Shown here in pieces: positions 38,132 through 45,863 of a stretch of 64,000 nt of DNA. Source of the stretch: Streptomyces sp. NBC_01689. GTDB taxonomy: Bacteria; Actinomycetota; Actinomycetes; Streptomycetales; Streptomycetaceae. The stretch covers positions 8,804,001-8,868,000 of the forward strand of contig NZ_CP109592.1 of the NCBI RefSeq assembly GCF_036250675.1, given 5' to 3'. How positions within the stretch are numbered: position 1 is the stretch's first letter; the number at the start of each line of letters is the position of its first letter. A program made the position numbers and the translations under genes. Under the pieces are notes generated by a model. The model did not search any database, was not told where the DNA came from, and saw only the letters and a list, made by a program, of their open reading frames with translations.

Positions 38132-39535
38132 GTGACCGACGGACGACCAAGGGGCACGGCCAAGGCCACCGCCGGGGCCAACAAGGCCCTCGCGGCCGCG
38201 CTGAGGGACGCGGGCTGCTCGTACGCCTCGCTCGCCCTGCGGGTCAACGAACTGGGCCGCCGCCAGGGCATCGACTCCAACTACGACAAGGCCTCGGTCA
38301 CCCGCTGGTTACAGGGCCAGCAACCACGTGGCACCACACCGGGGTTGATCGCCGCGGTACTGTCCGAGCGGTGCGGCCGTCCCTTGTCGCCCGCCGAACT
38401 CGGCTTCCACTCCGAACAGCGGCGTCCGGTCGCCGGCCGGGCGCTCCGCTACGGCGAGGACGTGGCGGAGACCCTGCACACCCTGGCCGAACTGGGATCC
38501 ACCGACATCTCGCGGCGCAGCCTCCTCGGCCCGGTCCCGTTCGTCGCCGCCGCGCTGACGGGACCCCAGCGCGACTGGCTGTTGTGGCTGTCGGAGCACC
38601 GGGAAGACCCGAGGTCCACGTCGCCGGCCGGCGGTGGTCCGGTCGAGCAGGTGCACGCGATGATCTCGATGTTCGACCGGATGGACAACCACTTCGGCGG
38701 CGGCGGGGTCCGCACCAGCATCGTGCACTACCTCTCCACCGAGGTCGTGCCCATGCTCCAGCGCCGTGGCACACCACCGTCCCTGCGGCGCCAGTTGTAC
38801 GCCGCCGCCGCGCGCCTGGCCGCGATGGCCGGCTGGAGCTCGTACGACGCGGGGGAGTACGGCCTCGCGCAGCGCTACATGACCCAGGGGCTGCGCCTGT
38901 GCGCCGAGGGAGGTGACCGCGTCCTGGGGGGTCAGATACTGGCCGGGCTCTCCCATCTGGCGACCAGCCTCGGCCGCCCCGACGAGGGGGTGGCGCTGGC
39001 CCGGGCGGGCGTCGCCACCGCGAAGGGCTCGGGCAGCCCGCTCGGACTGATGAGGCTGTACGCCATGGCGGCGCGCGGTCACGCGGCCCAGGGGCACGCG
39101 GGGGAGACGTCCGAGGCGCTGGGGCTGGCGGATCGGCAGCTGGCGGTGAGCCGGGGGGCCGCCCAGGAATCCGTATGGGTGCGCTATCTCGACCATCACT
39201 ACCTCCAGGCCGAGTCCGCGCTCTGTTTCCGTGATCTCGGCCTGGCCGCGGAAGCGGAGCGCACGGCGAGCGAGTCACTGGGCGCCGACGCCGACCGGCG
39301 CAGGCGCCAGGCCATCAGCCGGTCCGTCCTGGCCACCGCCCATCTGCAGCAGGACCGGCTCGACGAAGCGGTCGGCACCGCCACCGAGGCGCTCGACACC
39401 CTCAGTTCCGTGCACAGTGAACGGTCGATCCAGGCACTGCGCGACTTCCGCAGACGTCTGGAGCCCCGCCGTCACGAACCTCTGGTGCAGGACTTCGAGC
39501 GCAGGTCCCGGGGGGTCCTCGGAGCGGTGGCCTGA
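38132..39535 (+). CDS. TPR-containing regulator of the NsdA-like family
   Basis: A 467-residue soluble protein; GTG 38132 is 7 nt after GGAG. The N-terminal about 80 residues form an XRE-like helical domain (NKALAAALRDAGCSYASLALRVNELGRRQG...KASVTRWLQGQQPRGTTPGLIAAVLSERCGRPL). The rest (about 180-440) is a series of TPR-like helical pairs such as LYAAAARLAAMAGWSSYDAGEYGLAQRYMTQGL and LAGLSHLATSLGRPDEGVALARAGV. NsdA and relatives modulate antibiotic production and sporulation in Streptomyces; this is a family member, not necessarily NsdA itself. Stands alone. Confidence 0.8.
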   Translation: MTDGRPRGTAKATAGANKALAAALRDAGCSYASLALRVNELGRRQGIDSNYDKASVTRWLQGQQPRGTTPGLIAAVLSERCGRPLSPAELGFHSEQRRPVAGRALRYGEDVAETLHTLAELGSTDISRRSLLGPVPFVAAALTGPQRDWLLWLSEHREDPRSTSPAGGGPVEQVHAMISMFDRMDNHFGGGGVRTSIVHYLSTEVVPMLQRRGTPPSLRRQLYAAAARLAAMAGWSSYDAGEYGLAQRYMTQGLRLCAEGGDRVLGGQILAGLSHLATSLGRPDEGVALARAGVATAKGSGSPLGLMRLYAMAARGHAAQGHAGETSEALGLADRQLAVSRGAAQESVWVRYLDHHYLQAESALCFRDLGLAAEAERTASESLGADADRRRRQAISRSVLATAHLQQDRLDEAVGTATEALDTLSSVHSERSIQALRDFRRRLEPRRHEPLVQDFERRSRGVLGAVA

Positions 39536-39567
39536 CCCGGGGGCCCGGCGTGCCCGGTGGCTCCGGC

Positions 39568-39613
39568 GGCCGGTGATCGGCGGGCACGACGGCCGGTGAT
39601 CGGCGGGCACGAC
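39568..39613. repeat. Perfect 23-bp tandem duplication
   Basis: Positions 39568-39590 are repeated exactly at 39591-39613 (unit begins GGCCGGTGATCGG, ends GGCACGAC). It lies between the convergent TPR regulator and methionine aminopeptidase genes. Each unit can pair with the preceding TGCCCGG (39551-39557), so it may act as a terminator. Confidence 0.75.
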
Positions 39614-39650
39614 GGAGGAGTCCGGCTGCCGGGCGGGTGCGGATCCGGGG

Positions 39651-40418
39651 TCAGGGCAGGGTGAGGACGCGGGGTCCGTCCTCGGTGACTGCGATGGTGT
39701 GTTCGATGTGAGCGGCCCGGCTGCCGTCGATCGTGCGCAGGGTCCATCCGTCGGAGTCGGTGAAGTAGGCGTCGCGTCCGCCGGCCATGAGCATCGGTTC
39801 GAGGGCGAGCGTGAGGCCGTGGCGCAAGGGGAAGCCGCGGCCGGGCCGTCCGTGATTGGGGACGTGCGGGTCCTCGTGCATCCGGCGGCCGATGCCGTGG
39901 CCGCCGAAGTCGGCCGGCATGCCGCAGGCCGCCTTGCCCGCGACCGTGGCGATGGCGTGGGAGATGTCCCCGATCCGGTGGCCCACGGTGGCGGCGGCGA
40001 TGCCCGCGTCCAGGGCCTGCTGGGTCGCGGCGATCAGTTCGAGGTCGGCGGGGCGGGGGGTGCCGACGGTGAAGCTGACCGCGGCGTCGCCGGTCCAGCC
40101 GTCGAGCTCGGCCCCGCAGTCGACGCTGACCAGGTCGCCGTCGCGCAGGCGGTAGTCGCCGGGGATGCCGTGCGCGACGGCGTCGTTGACGGACGCGCAG
40201 ATCACGGCGGGGAAGGGGACGGGGGCGAAGGAGGGCTGGTAGCCGAGGAACGGCGAGCTCGCGCCGGCCTCGGTGAGAACGGCGCGGGCGGCCTCGTCGA
40301 GCTCCCGCAGCCGTACGCCCACGGCCGCGGTGGCGCGGGCTGCCGCGAGCGCGTCGGCCACGACGCGCCCGGCTTCCCGCATGGCCTCCAGTGCCGTGTC
40401 GGTCTTGATCTCCACCAT
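39651..40418 (-). CDS. map: Type I methionine aminopeptidase
   Basis: A 255-residue dinuclear metallopeptidase that removes the initiator methionine from nascent proteins. All active-site residues are present: H83, metal ligands D100, D111, H174, E207 and E239. AGGAG lies 11 nt before ATG 40418. It lacks the N-terminal zinc-finger extension of some Map proteins. Streptomycetes normally have other map genes; this one is divergent from a small XRE regulator and shares one operator with it, so it is probably conditionally expressed and not the housekeeping copy. Confidence 0.95.
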   Translation of the reverse strand: MVEIKTDTALEAMREAGRVVADALAAARATAAVGVRLRELDEAARAVLTEAGASSPFLGYQPSFAPVPFPAVICASVNDAVAHGIPGDYRLRDGDLVSVDCGAELDGWTGDAAVSFTVGTPRPADLELIAATQQALDAGIAAATVGHRIGDISHAIATVAGKAACGMPADFGGHGIGRRMHEDPHVPNHGRPGRGFPLRHGLTLALEPMLMAGGRDAYFTDSDGWTLRTIDGSRAAHIEHTIAVTEDGPRVLTLP

Positions 40419-40451
40419 GGTCCGTGACTCCTCGCGATGCGGTGATGTCCA

Positions 40452-40473
40452 ATACTTATACCGGTATTAGTAT
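40452..40473. promoter_or_regulatory. 22-bp operator shared by the divergent map and XRE promoters
   Basis: ATACTTATACC (40452-40462) faces GGTATTAGTAT (40463-40473), a 22-bp dyad with a single mismatched pair, in an A/T-rich island. It contains TAGTAT (40468-40473), a -10 for the XRE gene placed 7 nt from its ATG (leaderless), and TATAAGTAT on the other strand, a -10 for map. One bound repressor would cover both promoters. Confidence 0.75.
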
Positions 40474-40480
40474 CACGAGT

Positions 40481-40756
40481 ATGGTGAGAGTTCCCTTGAC
40501 CCCTCAGGAGCGGGAGCGCGGAGAGCGCTTCGGCGCGCTGCTGCGCGAGGCCCGCGGCGACCGCAGCATGGTCGACGTGGCGGCGGCGGCCGGTGTGTCC
40601 GCCGAGACCCTCCGCAAGATCGAGACCGGCCGCGCCCCGACCCCGGCCTTCTTCACCGTGGCGGCCCTGGCGCACGCCCTGCACCTGTCGCTCGACGATC
40701 TGGCCGTCGCCTGCGCGGAGGACTCCGGGGACGGCGAGCAGGCCATGTCGGCGTGA
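40481..40756 (+). CDS. Small XRE-family helix-turn-helix regulator
   Basis: A 91-residue protein, ATG 40481, almost certainly leaderless. The core is an HTH_3/Cro domain: RFGALLREARGDRSMVDVAAAAGVSAETLRKIETGRAPTPAFFTVAALAHALHLSLDDLAVAC. No sensor domain is visible; the C-terminal tail is short and acidic. Divergent from map with the dyad at 40452-40473 between them, so it most likely represses both genes. Confidence 0.85.
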   Translation: MVRVPLTPQERERGERFGALLREARGDRSMVDVAAAAGVSAETLRKIETGRAPTPAFFTVAALAHALHLSLDDLAVACAEDSGDGEQAMSA

Positions 40757-40824
40757 CCCGGTCCCGCGTCCGCCGCCGGGGGAGCCGGGTGGTCGCCGCG
40801 GCGACGCGACGTGACGGGCATGAA

Positions 40825-40904
40825 TCGATCCGACGTGACGTGACTCGACGTGATACGAGTCGATCCGACGCGACGTGACTCGACTCGTTCCGATCCGACG
40901 CGGG
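40825..40904. repeat. Imperfect direct repeats with 35-bp period
   Basis: A 24-bp unit at 40825-40848 (TCGATCCGACGTGACGTGAC then TCGA) recurs at 40860-40883 with one difference, and a partial copy (CGATCCGACGCG) follows at 40891-40902. Related GACGTGAC elements start at about 40808. It lies in the 274-bp gap between the XRE gene and the convergent flavoprotein gene; no gene is seen in the gap. Confidence 0.7.
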
Positions 40905-40939
40905 GGCTGTGGCCCGGACCCACCGCCCTTGTGAACGGA

Positions 40940-40957
40940 CTCCACGCCCTTGTGGAG
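40940..40957. terminator. Short hairpin between convergent genes
   Basis: CTCCAC (40940-40945) and GTGGAG (40952-40957) form a 6-bp stem with loop GCCCTT, between the XRE gene and the convergent flavoprotein gene. Confidence 0.45.
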
Positions 40958-41030
40958 CAGGGCCCCTGAACGGTGGGTGCCCCGCGGTCCGACGCGGACG
41001 CGGGCCGGCGACGCGGTGCCGGGCAGGCGC

Positions 41031-42404
41031 TCAGCGCGGGACGAGCGTCTCCCACTCGTCGCGGGTCGGTCCGTCGTGACCCGGCGTGAAGTCCGGGTGC
41101 GCGGCGAGCCAGGCGGTGACGTGACGGTCCACCTCGTCGGTGCCGTACGCGTCCTGGGCGGGCAGCAGGAGATGGCGCACCTGCGCCCGGGCCCTCATGA
41201 CGACGGGGTCCTCGAAGGCGCAGACGGCCCGGGCGGCGGCCCGCCGGTCCAGGGGTGGCGGACTCCCGGCGAGACGTCGCTCGTCGGCCCGGTCGGCGGT
41301 CACCTGCGCGTCGAACCACGGGCGCAGGGTCCGCGTCGCCCAGGTGTGATGGGCGAGGGGGTCCTCGGCGATCCGGTCGGCGTGGACGGCGAGGTGCTGG
41401 GCGGCGCGCAGGCCGAGGGCCACGCCATGACCGAAGGTGGGATTGGTGTGGATGAGGCTGTCCCCGGCGTTGACCAGGCCGGTGACGACAGGACCTTCGT
41501 CGTCGACGAGGGCCGTCCAGCGGTTGTCCAGACCGGCCATCGGCAGGACGGCCGACTGCGGCTCGGGGTCCAGCGCGAGCCAGGCGGCGGTGGCCGGGAA
41601 ACGGCGGGCGGCGGCCTCGAACACGGCGGGGTCGGTGAGCGCGCCACGGGTCGGATCCCCTGTGGACAGCACCAGACTCACCGCGAACGTGTCGTTGTCG
41701 GAAGGGAAGACACCCGCCAGCGCGAACGCCGCCGTCGAACCGTTCTTCACCCGTCCCGGGTGACGCGGACCCTCCGCCCGCAGGCGGTACCAGCGGCACA
41801 GATAGGCGATCCCGGTGCGATGGCTGTCGACCACCGGCGGGCGGCAACCGGCCGCGACCAGCCAGTCGGGAACCGCCGAGCGACGCCCGGACGCGTCGAC
41901 GACGAGGTCCGCCCGGAGGGTCTCCGCCCCGACCCGTACGCCGGTGACCCGTGGGGGACGGCCCTCCCGCAGGGTGAGACCGCGCACCCTGCAGCCCCGC
42001 CGCACGACAACGGTGGGTTCCCGCCGCACGGCGGCGGTCAGGGCGGCCTCCAGCACGATGCGGCGGCTGCGCAGGGTCACCAGGTCGTCGTCGCCGTCGC
42101 GGTGCGGCGGGTGCTCACCGAACCAGTCGAACTCGTGGTACTCCCGGGCTCCGCGCGTCAACAGGTCCGCGTACACGTCGGGGGCCTCGGCGCGCAGGAC
42201 GGTGCGCACCGGTGCGAGGAGCGAGTGGGGCTGGACGGCCTGCGGGGTACGAGGCCTGTGCCAGTGGAAGAAGTCCCCGTCCAGATCCTCCCCGGCCTGT
42301 CTCGCGTCCTGCTCGAACAACGTGACCGGATGGCCCCGTCGGCCGAGCATGAGCGCCGTCCCCAGCCCGCTGATACCTCCACCGATCACCGCAACCCGCG
42401 CCAC
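41031..42404 (-). CDS. FAD-dependent oxidoreductase (p-hydroxybenzoate-hydroxylase/halogenase-like fold)
   Basis: A 457-residue flavoprotein. GTG 42404 is chosen because the dinucleotide-binding motif RVAVIGGGISGLGTALMLGRRG starts two residues later and AAGGAAG lies upstream; the frame stays open further upstream but that part is not protein-like. The second FAD motif is LVNAGDSLIHTNPTFGHGVALGLRAAQ (GD motif). It resembles single-component FAD monooxygenases and geranylgeranyl-reductase-like proteins; the halogenase GWxWxIP motif is absent. Substrate unknown. The start region has a GTTGCGCAAC palindrome (42425-42434). Confidence 0.85.
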   Translation of the reverse strand: MARVAVIGGGISGLGTALMLGRRGHPVTLFEQDARQAGEDLDGDFFHWHRPRTPQAVQPHSLLAPVRTVLRAEAPDVYADLLTRGAREYHEFDWFGEHPPHRDGDDDLVTLRSRRIVLEAALTAAVRREPTVVVRRGCRVRGLTLREGRPPRVTGVRVGAETLRADLVVDASGRRSAVPDWLVAAGCRPPVVDSHRTGIAYLCRWYRLRAEGPRHPGRVKNGSTAAFALAGVFPSDNDTFAVSLVLSTGDPTRGALTDPAVFEAAARRFPATAAWLALDPEPQSAVLPMAGLDNRWTALVDDEGPVVTGLVNAGDSLIHTNPTFGHGVALGLRAAQHLAVHADRIAEDPLAHHTWATRTLRPWFDAQVTADRADERRLAGSPPPLDRRAAARAVCAFEDPVVMRARAQVRHLLLPAQDAYGTDEVDRHVTAWLAAHPDFTPGHDGPTRDEWETLVPR

Positions 42405-42723
42405 TGAGCTTCCTTTCGCGTCGTGTTGCGCAACGAGCCTACCGCTCCGCGATCTTGGCCATCTCGGCGGTGGGGCAGGGAAGTTGTCCGCAAAGGGCGA
42501 GACGGACGGACGCATCTCGTCAACGGCTGGTCCGGCGGCGCCGGCCCGGTCACTGGGCCCCTCCTTGTCCACCCGGGCGTGCTCGAACATACCTACCGCA
42601 CCACTACGGACCCGCAACCGGACAACCCCGCTGCCCCCTTGCAGGCCCGTGCCCGCGGGCTGTTGGCTGCTGGAGCAGCCACCGCACACGTCCCCCACCC
42701 GAGCTGCGCGCGGAGGAGGATCG
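42405..42723. other. Divergent promoter region between flavoprotein and ATP-binding genes
   Basis: A 319-bp gap without a supportable gene. GTTGCGCAAC (42425-42434) is a perfect 10-bp palindrome 21 bp upstream of the flavoprotein start and could be an operator. Nothing else stands out. Confidence 0.45.
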
Positions 42724-43233
42724 ATGACCGCGTCCGGAACTCCGCGCCACGAGCCGCCGCGCGGCACTCCCGTGGCGTCCGGTCCTCCGGCCGACCGCGC
42801 GGTCCGGTCCGGCGACCCGGCGGTGGCGCCTCGTCTCCTGCGGACCACGGTCCCCGCGCAGGCCTCGCGCGCGGCCTGCGTACGGACGATGGTCGCCGCG
42901 TGTCTCACCGGTCTGCGGCTGCCTCCCGAGCCTCTGGACAACGCTGTCCTCGCCACCGGGGAACTGTTCGCCAACGCGGTCGGACACGGCAGTCCGGACC
43001 CCGCCGACACGGTCACGGTCACCCTCGAACGCACCGGGCACGAACTGCGCGTGACGGTCGCCGACCGCTCCTGTGTCGCGCCGCGGCCCCGTACGACGGA
43101 CCCGGCGGCGGAGTCGGGGCGCGGCCTCGCCATCGTGGCCGCGCTCACCGACGACTGGGGCATCGCACCGCCCGACCCGGGCACCACGGGAAAGAAGGTG
43201 TGGTTCACGCTGGTGGTCCACGGGATGACCTGA
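42724..43233 (+). CDS. RsbW-like ATP-binding (anti-sigma-type) kinase
   Basis: A 169-residue protein; ATG 42724 follows AGGAGGA closely. The first about 35 residues are low-complexity. The HATPase_c domain is well conserved: N-box ELFANAVGHG, G1 region VTVADRSCVAP, G2 region ESGRGLAIVAALTDDWG and a final VWFTLVV strand. Unlike the protein at 32995-33510, this one keeps the Glu and Asn needed for ATP and Mg. Such proteins bind sigma factors or phosphorylate STAS antagonists; none is encoded next to it. Confidence 0.85.
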   Translation: MTASGTPRHEPPRGTPVASGPPADRAVRSGDPAVAPRLLRTTVPAQASRAACVRTMVAACLTGLRLPPEPLDNAVLATGELFANAVGHGSPDPADTVTVTLERTGHELRVTVADRSCVAPRPRTTDPAAESGRGLAIVAALTDDWGIAPPDPGTTGKKVWFTLVVHGMT

Positions 43234-43402
43234 GGGACCGTGCTGGTGTCCGGCGGCCGGACACCCAAGAACGCGTGAGTGCCAGTCATATCAACGCATA
43301 CCGGGACCCATGAGGGTGAAGAGTCCGAGGTATCCGCCCGCCACGCCCCCGAGGCGAGTCATGGTCTCTTCAAGGAAGAAGGCCTGACGGAGGGACGAGG
43401 CA

Positions 43403-43855
43403 GTGCGGTTGAGGCGTGTCGGAACGGTTCTGAGCGCGGTCGCGCTCATCATGCCGGCCATGTCCGTCGGGGCTCACGCCGCGGCGATCGCCTGCGGCGG
43501 AGGCGTGGCGACCGGCCGGGTGGTCGTCAACGGCTGCGTCAGTGCCCAGCGGGGATCCGTCGGCAGAGTCATGACCCGGGAGATCACGGCCCATATCAAC
43601 GCCCGCAACACCGGGCCGAGAGCGCTGAACATCGCCTACGAGGCCTTCTTCCGCGTGGTCGACGGCGGCCACTGGGTGAAGGTGGGCAGCGGTCGCGCCC
43701 ATGTCCGCGCGGGAGAGTCGGTCGGACCGGTCGAAGTAGGAAGCACCACCCGGGTGTGCGGCCCCGTGAAGGTGGAGATCCGGGTGCACGCTCGGGCCGA
43801 CGGCGCCGCGTGGAGCAATTGGTCCCCCGCGTCCACGAGGCAGTGCCAGACCTGA
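43403..43855 (+). CDS. Small secreted protein with two likely disulfides
   Basis: A 150-residue protein, GTG 43403 preceded by GAGGGACGAGG. Sec-type signal (RLRRVGTVLSAVALIMPAMSVGAHA) with cleavage near AHAAA. The mature part is predicted all-beta with four cysteines (IACGGG, NGCVSA, RVCGPV, RQCQT) and alternating strands such as REITAHINARNTGPRALNIAYEAFFRVV. I do not recognise a family; its size and pattern resemble small extracellular beta-sandwich proteins. Convergent with the NlpC/P60 gene, only 16 bp apart. Confidence 0.65.
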   Translation: MRLRRVGTVLSAVALIMPAMSVGAHAAAIACGGGVATGRVVVNGCVSAQRGSVGRVMTREITAHINARNTGPRALNIAYEAFFRVVDGGHWVKVGSGRAHVRAGESVGPVEVGSTTRVCGPVKVEIRVHARADGAAWSNWSPASTRQCQT

Positions 43856-43871
43856 GGGCCGAGCCTTCCGG

Positions 43872-44906
43872 TCAGATACGGACGCCGAACTGGAACGGCA
43901 TGTTGCCGATCGCCTCGTAGCGGACGGACGCGCCGGTGTGCGGGGCGTGCAGCACCTGGCCGTTGCCCGCGTACAGGCCGACGTGGTGGTAGTCCCCGTA
44001 GAAGATGACCAGGTCGCCGACCTGCAGGGCACTCTGCGAGTAGATGCGGGTGCCCGCGTTCGCCTGTGCCTCGGAGGTGCGCGGGATGGAGACGCCGGCC
44101 TGGGCGTAGGCCCAGGAGGTGAGGCCGGAGCAGTCGAAGCTGCCGGGGCCGGTGGCGCCGTAGACGTACGGGGAGCCGATCACGCTCTGAGCGGCGGCGA
44201 ACGCGGCGCCGGCCCGCCCGGAGGCGGCCTTGGAGTTGCCGAGGTCGACGCGCTGGCTGGCCCGGGTGGCGCGGTCCTGCTCCTGCGCGGCCAGCGCCGC
44301 CTTCTCCTTGGCCGTCAGGGAGTTGAGCAGCTTCTGCGCGGAGGCGAGCTTGCCCTGGACTTCCTGCTTCTTCTTCTTGAGCTCCGCGCGCGTGTCGGAG
44401 AGGTCCTTGAGCTTCGCGGACGCTTCCTGGCGCTGCTGGGCGAGTTCGCGCTGCTTCTCCTGGACCTTCTTCAGCGCCTCGACCTGCTGACCGCTCAGCT
44501 GGTCCATCGCGGACGCCTTGTCCAGGTAGTCGTCCGGGTTCGAGGAGAGGAAGAGCGCCACGGACGGGTCGATGCCGCCGGTGCGGTACTGGGCGCTGGC
44601 CATCGAACCCAGGCCGTCACGCAGCTCGTTGAGCTCCTCCTGGCCGCGGGCGACGTTGTCCTGCAGGGCGCTGATCTGCTTCTCCAGCGTGTCCTGCTTC
44701 TCCTTGGCCCCGTCCAGCTTCTCGGTGGCCTTCTCCGCCTGCTCGTAGAGGGCGTCGACCTTCGCCTTGACCTGGTCCTTGCTCGGCTTCTCGCTGGGCG
44801 CGGCGTTGGCGGCGTTGGCGCTGAGGGCCACGGCTGCCGCGGCGGCGGTGGTGAGCACGGTCACGCGGGTGCGGCTCGGCTGCTTGGGTCGACGGTGGGA
44901 CGCCAC
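43872..44906 (-). CDS. Secreted NlpC/P60 peptidoglycan endopeptidase with coiled-coil domain
   Basis: A 344-residue cell-wall hydrolase. GTG 44906 follows AAGGAG by 9 nt and gives a normal signal peptide (TRVTVLTTAAAAAVALSANAANAAP). A long coiled coil (about 40-215, KPSKDQVKAKVDALYEQAEKATEKL... to LTAKEKAALAAQEQ) is typical of RipA/CwlO-like enzymes and may mediate autoinhibition or FtsEX contact. The C-terminal NlpC/P60 domain has the catalytic Cys in FDCSGLTSWAYAQAG, His in YHHVGLYAGNG and a third polar residue in HAPHTG. It cleaves peptide stems, probably the D-Glu to diamino acid bond. A structured leader precedes it. Confidence 0.93.
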   Translation of the reverse strand: MASHRRPKQPSRTRVTVLTTAAAAAVALSANAANAAPSEKPSKDQVKAKVDALYEQAEKATEKLDGAKEKQDTLEKQISALQDNVARGQEELNELRDGLGSMASAQYRTGGIDPSVALFLSSNPDDYLDKASAMDQLSGQQVEALKKVQEKQRELAQQRQEASAKLKDLSDTRAELKKKKQEVQGKLASAQKLLNSLTAKEKAALAAQEQDRATRASQRVDLGNSKAASGRAGAAFAAAQSVIGSPYVYGATGPGSFDCSGLTSWAYAQAGVSIPRTSEAQANAGTRIYSQSALQVGDLVIFYGDYHHVGLYAGNGQVLHAPHTGASVRYEAIGNMPFQFGVRI

Positions 44907-45007
44907 GAAGGCGAGCTCCTTCTTCCTCCAGCCGCCTGCCGAGACGCCGACGGGCGGTGCCCCTCCGCCGTCACTCCCAACGAGCGAACACCCGAGCAAA
45001 GGTTCGG
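44907..45007 (-). ncRNA. Structured 5' leader of the NlpC/P60 gene, possible c-di-AMP (ydaO-type) riboswitch
   Basis: About 100 nt lie between the predicted transcription start and the start codon. Read on the minus strand, the leader opens with a GGTTCCGAACC dyad, then has a strong stem GAC-GGCGG-AGGGGCA-CCGCC-C-GTC (44949-44972), then CCGTCGGCG...CGGCAGGCGG before the ribosome site. The last part resembles the 3' end of ydaO/c-di-AMP riboswitches, which are known in front of NlpC/P60 and rpf genes in actinobacteria. The leader is shorter than usual for that class, so the assignment is tentative. Confidence 0.4.
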
Positions 45008-45013
45008 AACCGC

Positions 45014-45043
45014 ACTCTAGTGACCCGGTCGTGATCAGGGCAA
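45014..45043 (-). promoter_or_regulatory. Promoter of the NlpC/P60 gene
   Basis: On the minus strand there is TTGCCC (45038-45043), an 18-bp spacer, and TAGAGT (45014-45019) as -10. Predicted start near 45007. Confidence 0.55.
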
Positions 45044-45232
45044 GTGGCGTTGTGCGAGGGAATCGTTGGACGGCGGAGGCGAAGCGTGGCTCCCGTCGCG
45101 GTGTGGTGATCCGCCGTGCCCGACGGGCGAGAGCGTCGCGTGAGGCGTCGGATACTTTGAGTCGCCGAGCGAACGCGGTGTGTGCCGTTCGGAGGCGTCT
45201 TCGTGGTGGAACTCGTGGACTTGGTGGGTGTG

Positions 45233-45790
45233 TCAGCCCGATTGGGCGGGGTCCTCGTCCGGGGGTGCGGTGCGGCTCGGACCGGGTGACCCGGTGGTGC
45301 GGTCCGGGCCCTGGTCGCCGACGACGTCGACGTCGTCGAACAGGGTGAGCATCCGGCTGAGGACTCGTACGCAGGTGTCCACGTCCCCGGTGGTGAGGTC
45401 GGCCGCCGCCGTGCGCAGTACCGCGTGCTCCTGGGCGACGACCGCCTCGATCGCGGTGCGGCCGGTGTCCGTCAGCCGGATCAGGGAGGACCGGGCGTGC
45501 GCCGGATTCGGGACGGCCTCCACCAGGGCGTTCGCCGCGGCGTCGTTGACCATCCGCTGGACGAACTGGCGGCTGATCGACTGCGCTCGCCCCATGTCGG
45601 GAACCGTCATCGGTCCGTGCTCGCGCAGGAGGTCGAGCACCGCGCGCACCCCCACGGACAGGCCCCGCCGGGCGGCCTCCTGTTCCACCTTGCGGTGAAC
45701 GCGCCGGTAGAGCGGTCCGACCAGGGCGAAGACTTCCATCAACCGCGAACCGGCCTCGTCGGGGGGCAGCGGGCTTTCCGGAGCAGACAC
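45233..45790 (-). CDS. MarR-family regulator, divergent from an alpha/beta hydrolase
   Basis: A 185-residue winged-helix protein, GTG 45790. DNA-binding core: RAVLDLLREHGPMTVPDMGRAQSISRQFVQRMVNDAAANALVEAVPNPAHARSSLIRLTDTGR. The C-terminal about 30 residues are Pro/Asp-rich and probably disordered. Upstream, two copies of the 19-bp dyad ATGACAAC-TNG-GTTGTCAT (45804-45822, 45835-45853) lie between it and the hydrolase gene, which is the usual layout for a MarR repressor controlling itself and its neighbour. Confidence 0.88.
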   Translation of the reverse strand: MSAPESPLPPDEAGSRLMEVFALVGPLYRRVHRKVEQEAARRGLSVGVRAVLDLLREHGPMTVPDMGRAQSISRQFVQRMVNDAAANALVEAVPNPAHARSSLIRLTDTGRTAIEAVVAQEHAVLRTAAADLTTGDVDTCVRVLSRMLTLFDDVDVVGDQGPDRTTGSPGPSRTAPPDEDPAQSG

Positions 45791-45803
45791 CCGTCGATGG
45801 TAG

Positions 45804-45822
45804 ATGACAACTGGGTTGTCAT
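45804..45822. promoter_or_regulatory. MarR operator, proximal copy
   Basis: ATGACAACTGGGTTGTCAT has 8-bp arms ATGACAAC / GTTGTCAT. It lies 14 bp upstream of the MarR start codon and 31 bp (centre to centre) from the second copy, about three helical turns. Confidence 0.8.
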
Positions 45823-45824
45823 GT

Positions 45825-45863
45825 CACTGCATTCATGACAACTTGGTTGTCATGAATGCAGTG
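45825..45863. promoter_or_regulatory. 39-bp perfect inverted repeat (extended MarR operator) spanning the hydrolase start codon
   Basis: CACTGCATTCATGACAAC (45825-45842), centre TTG, and its exact reverse complement (45846-45863). It contains the second copy of the 19-bp MarR dyad and includes the first codons of the hydrolase gene (ATG at 45852). An 18-bp perfect arm is far longer than a MarR dimer needs. Confidence 0.8.

Noticed and set aside
41031..43289. 752-residue version of the flavoprotein
   Set aside because: The frame stays open far upstream, but the FAD motif starts right after GTG 42404, which has a ribosome site, and the extension overlaps the well-supported ATP-binding gene on the other strand.
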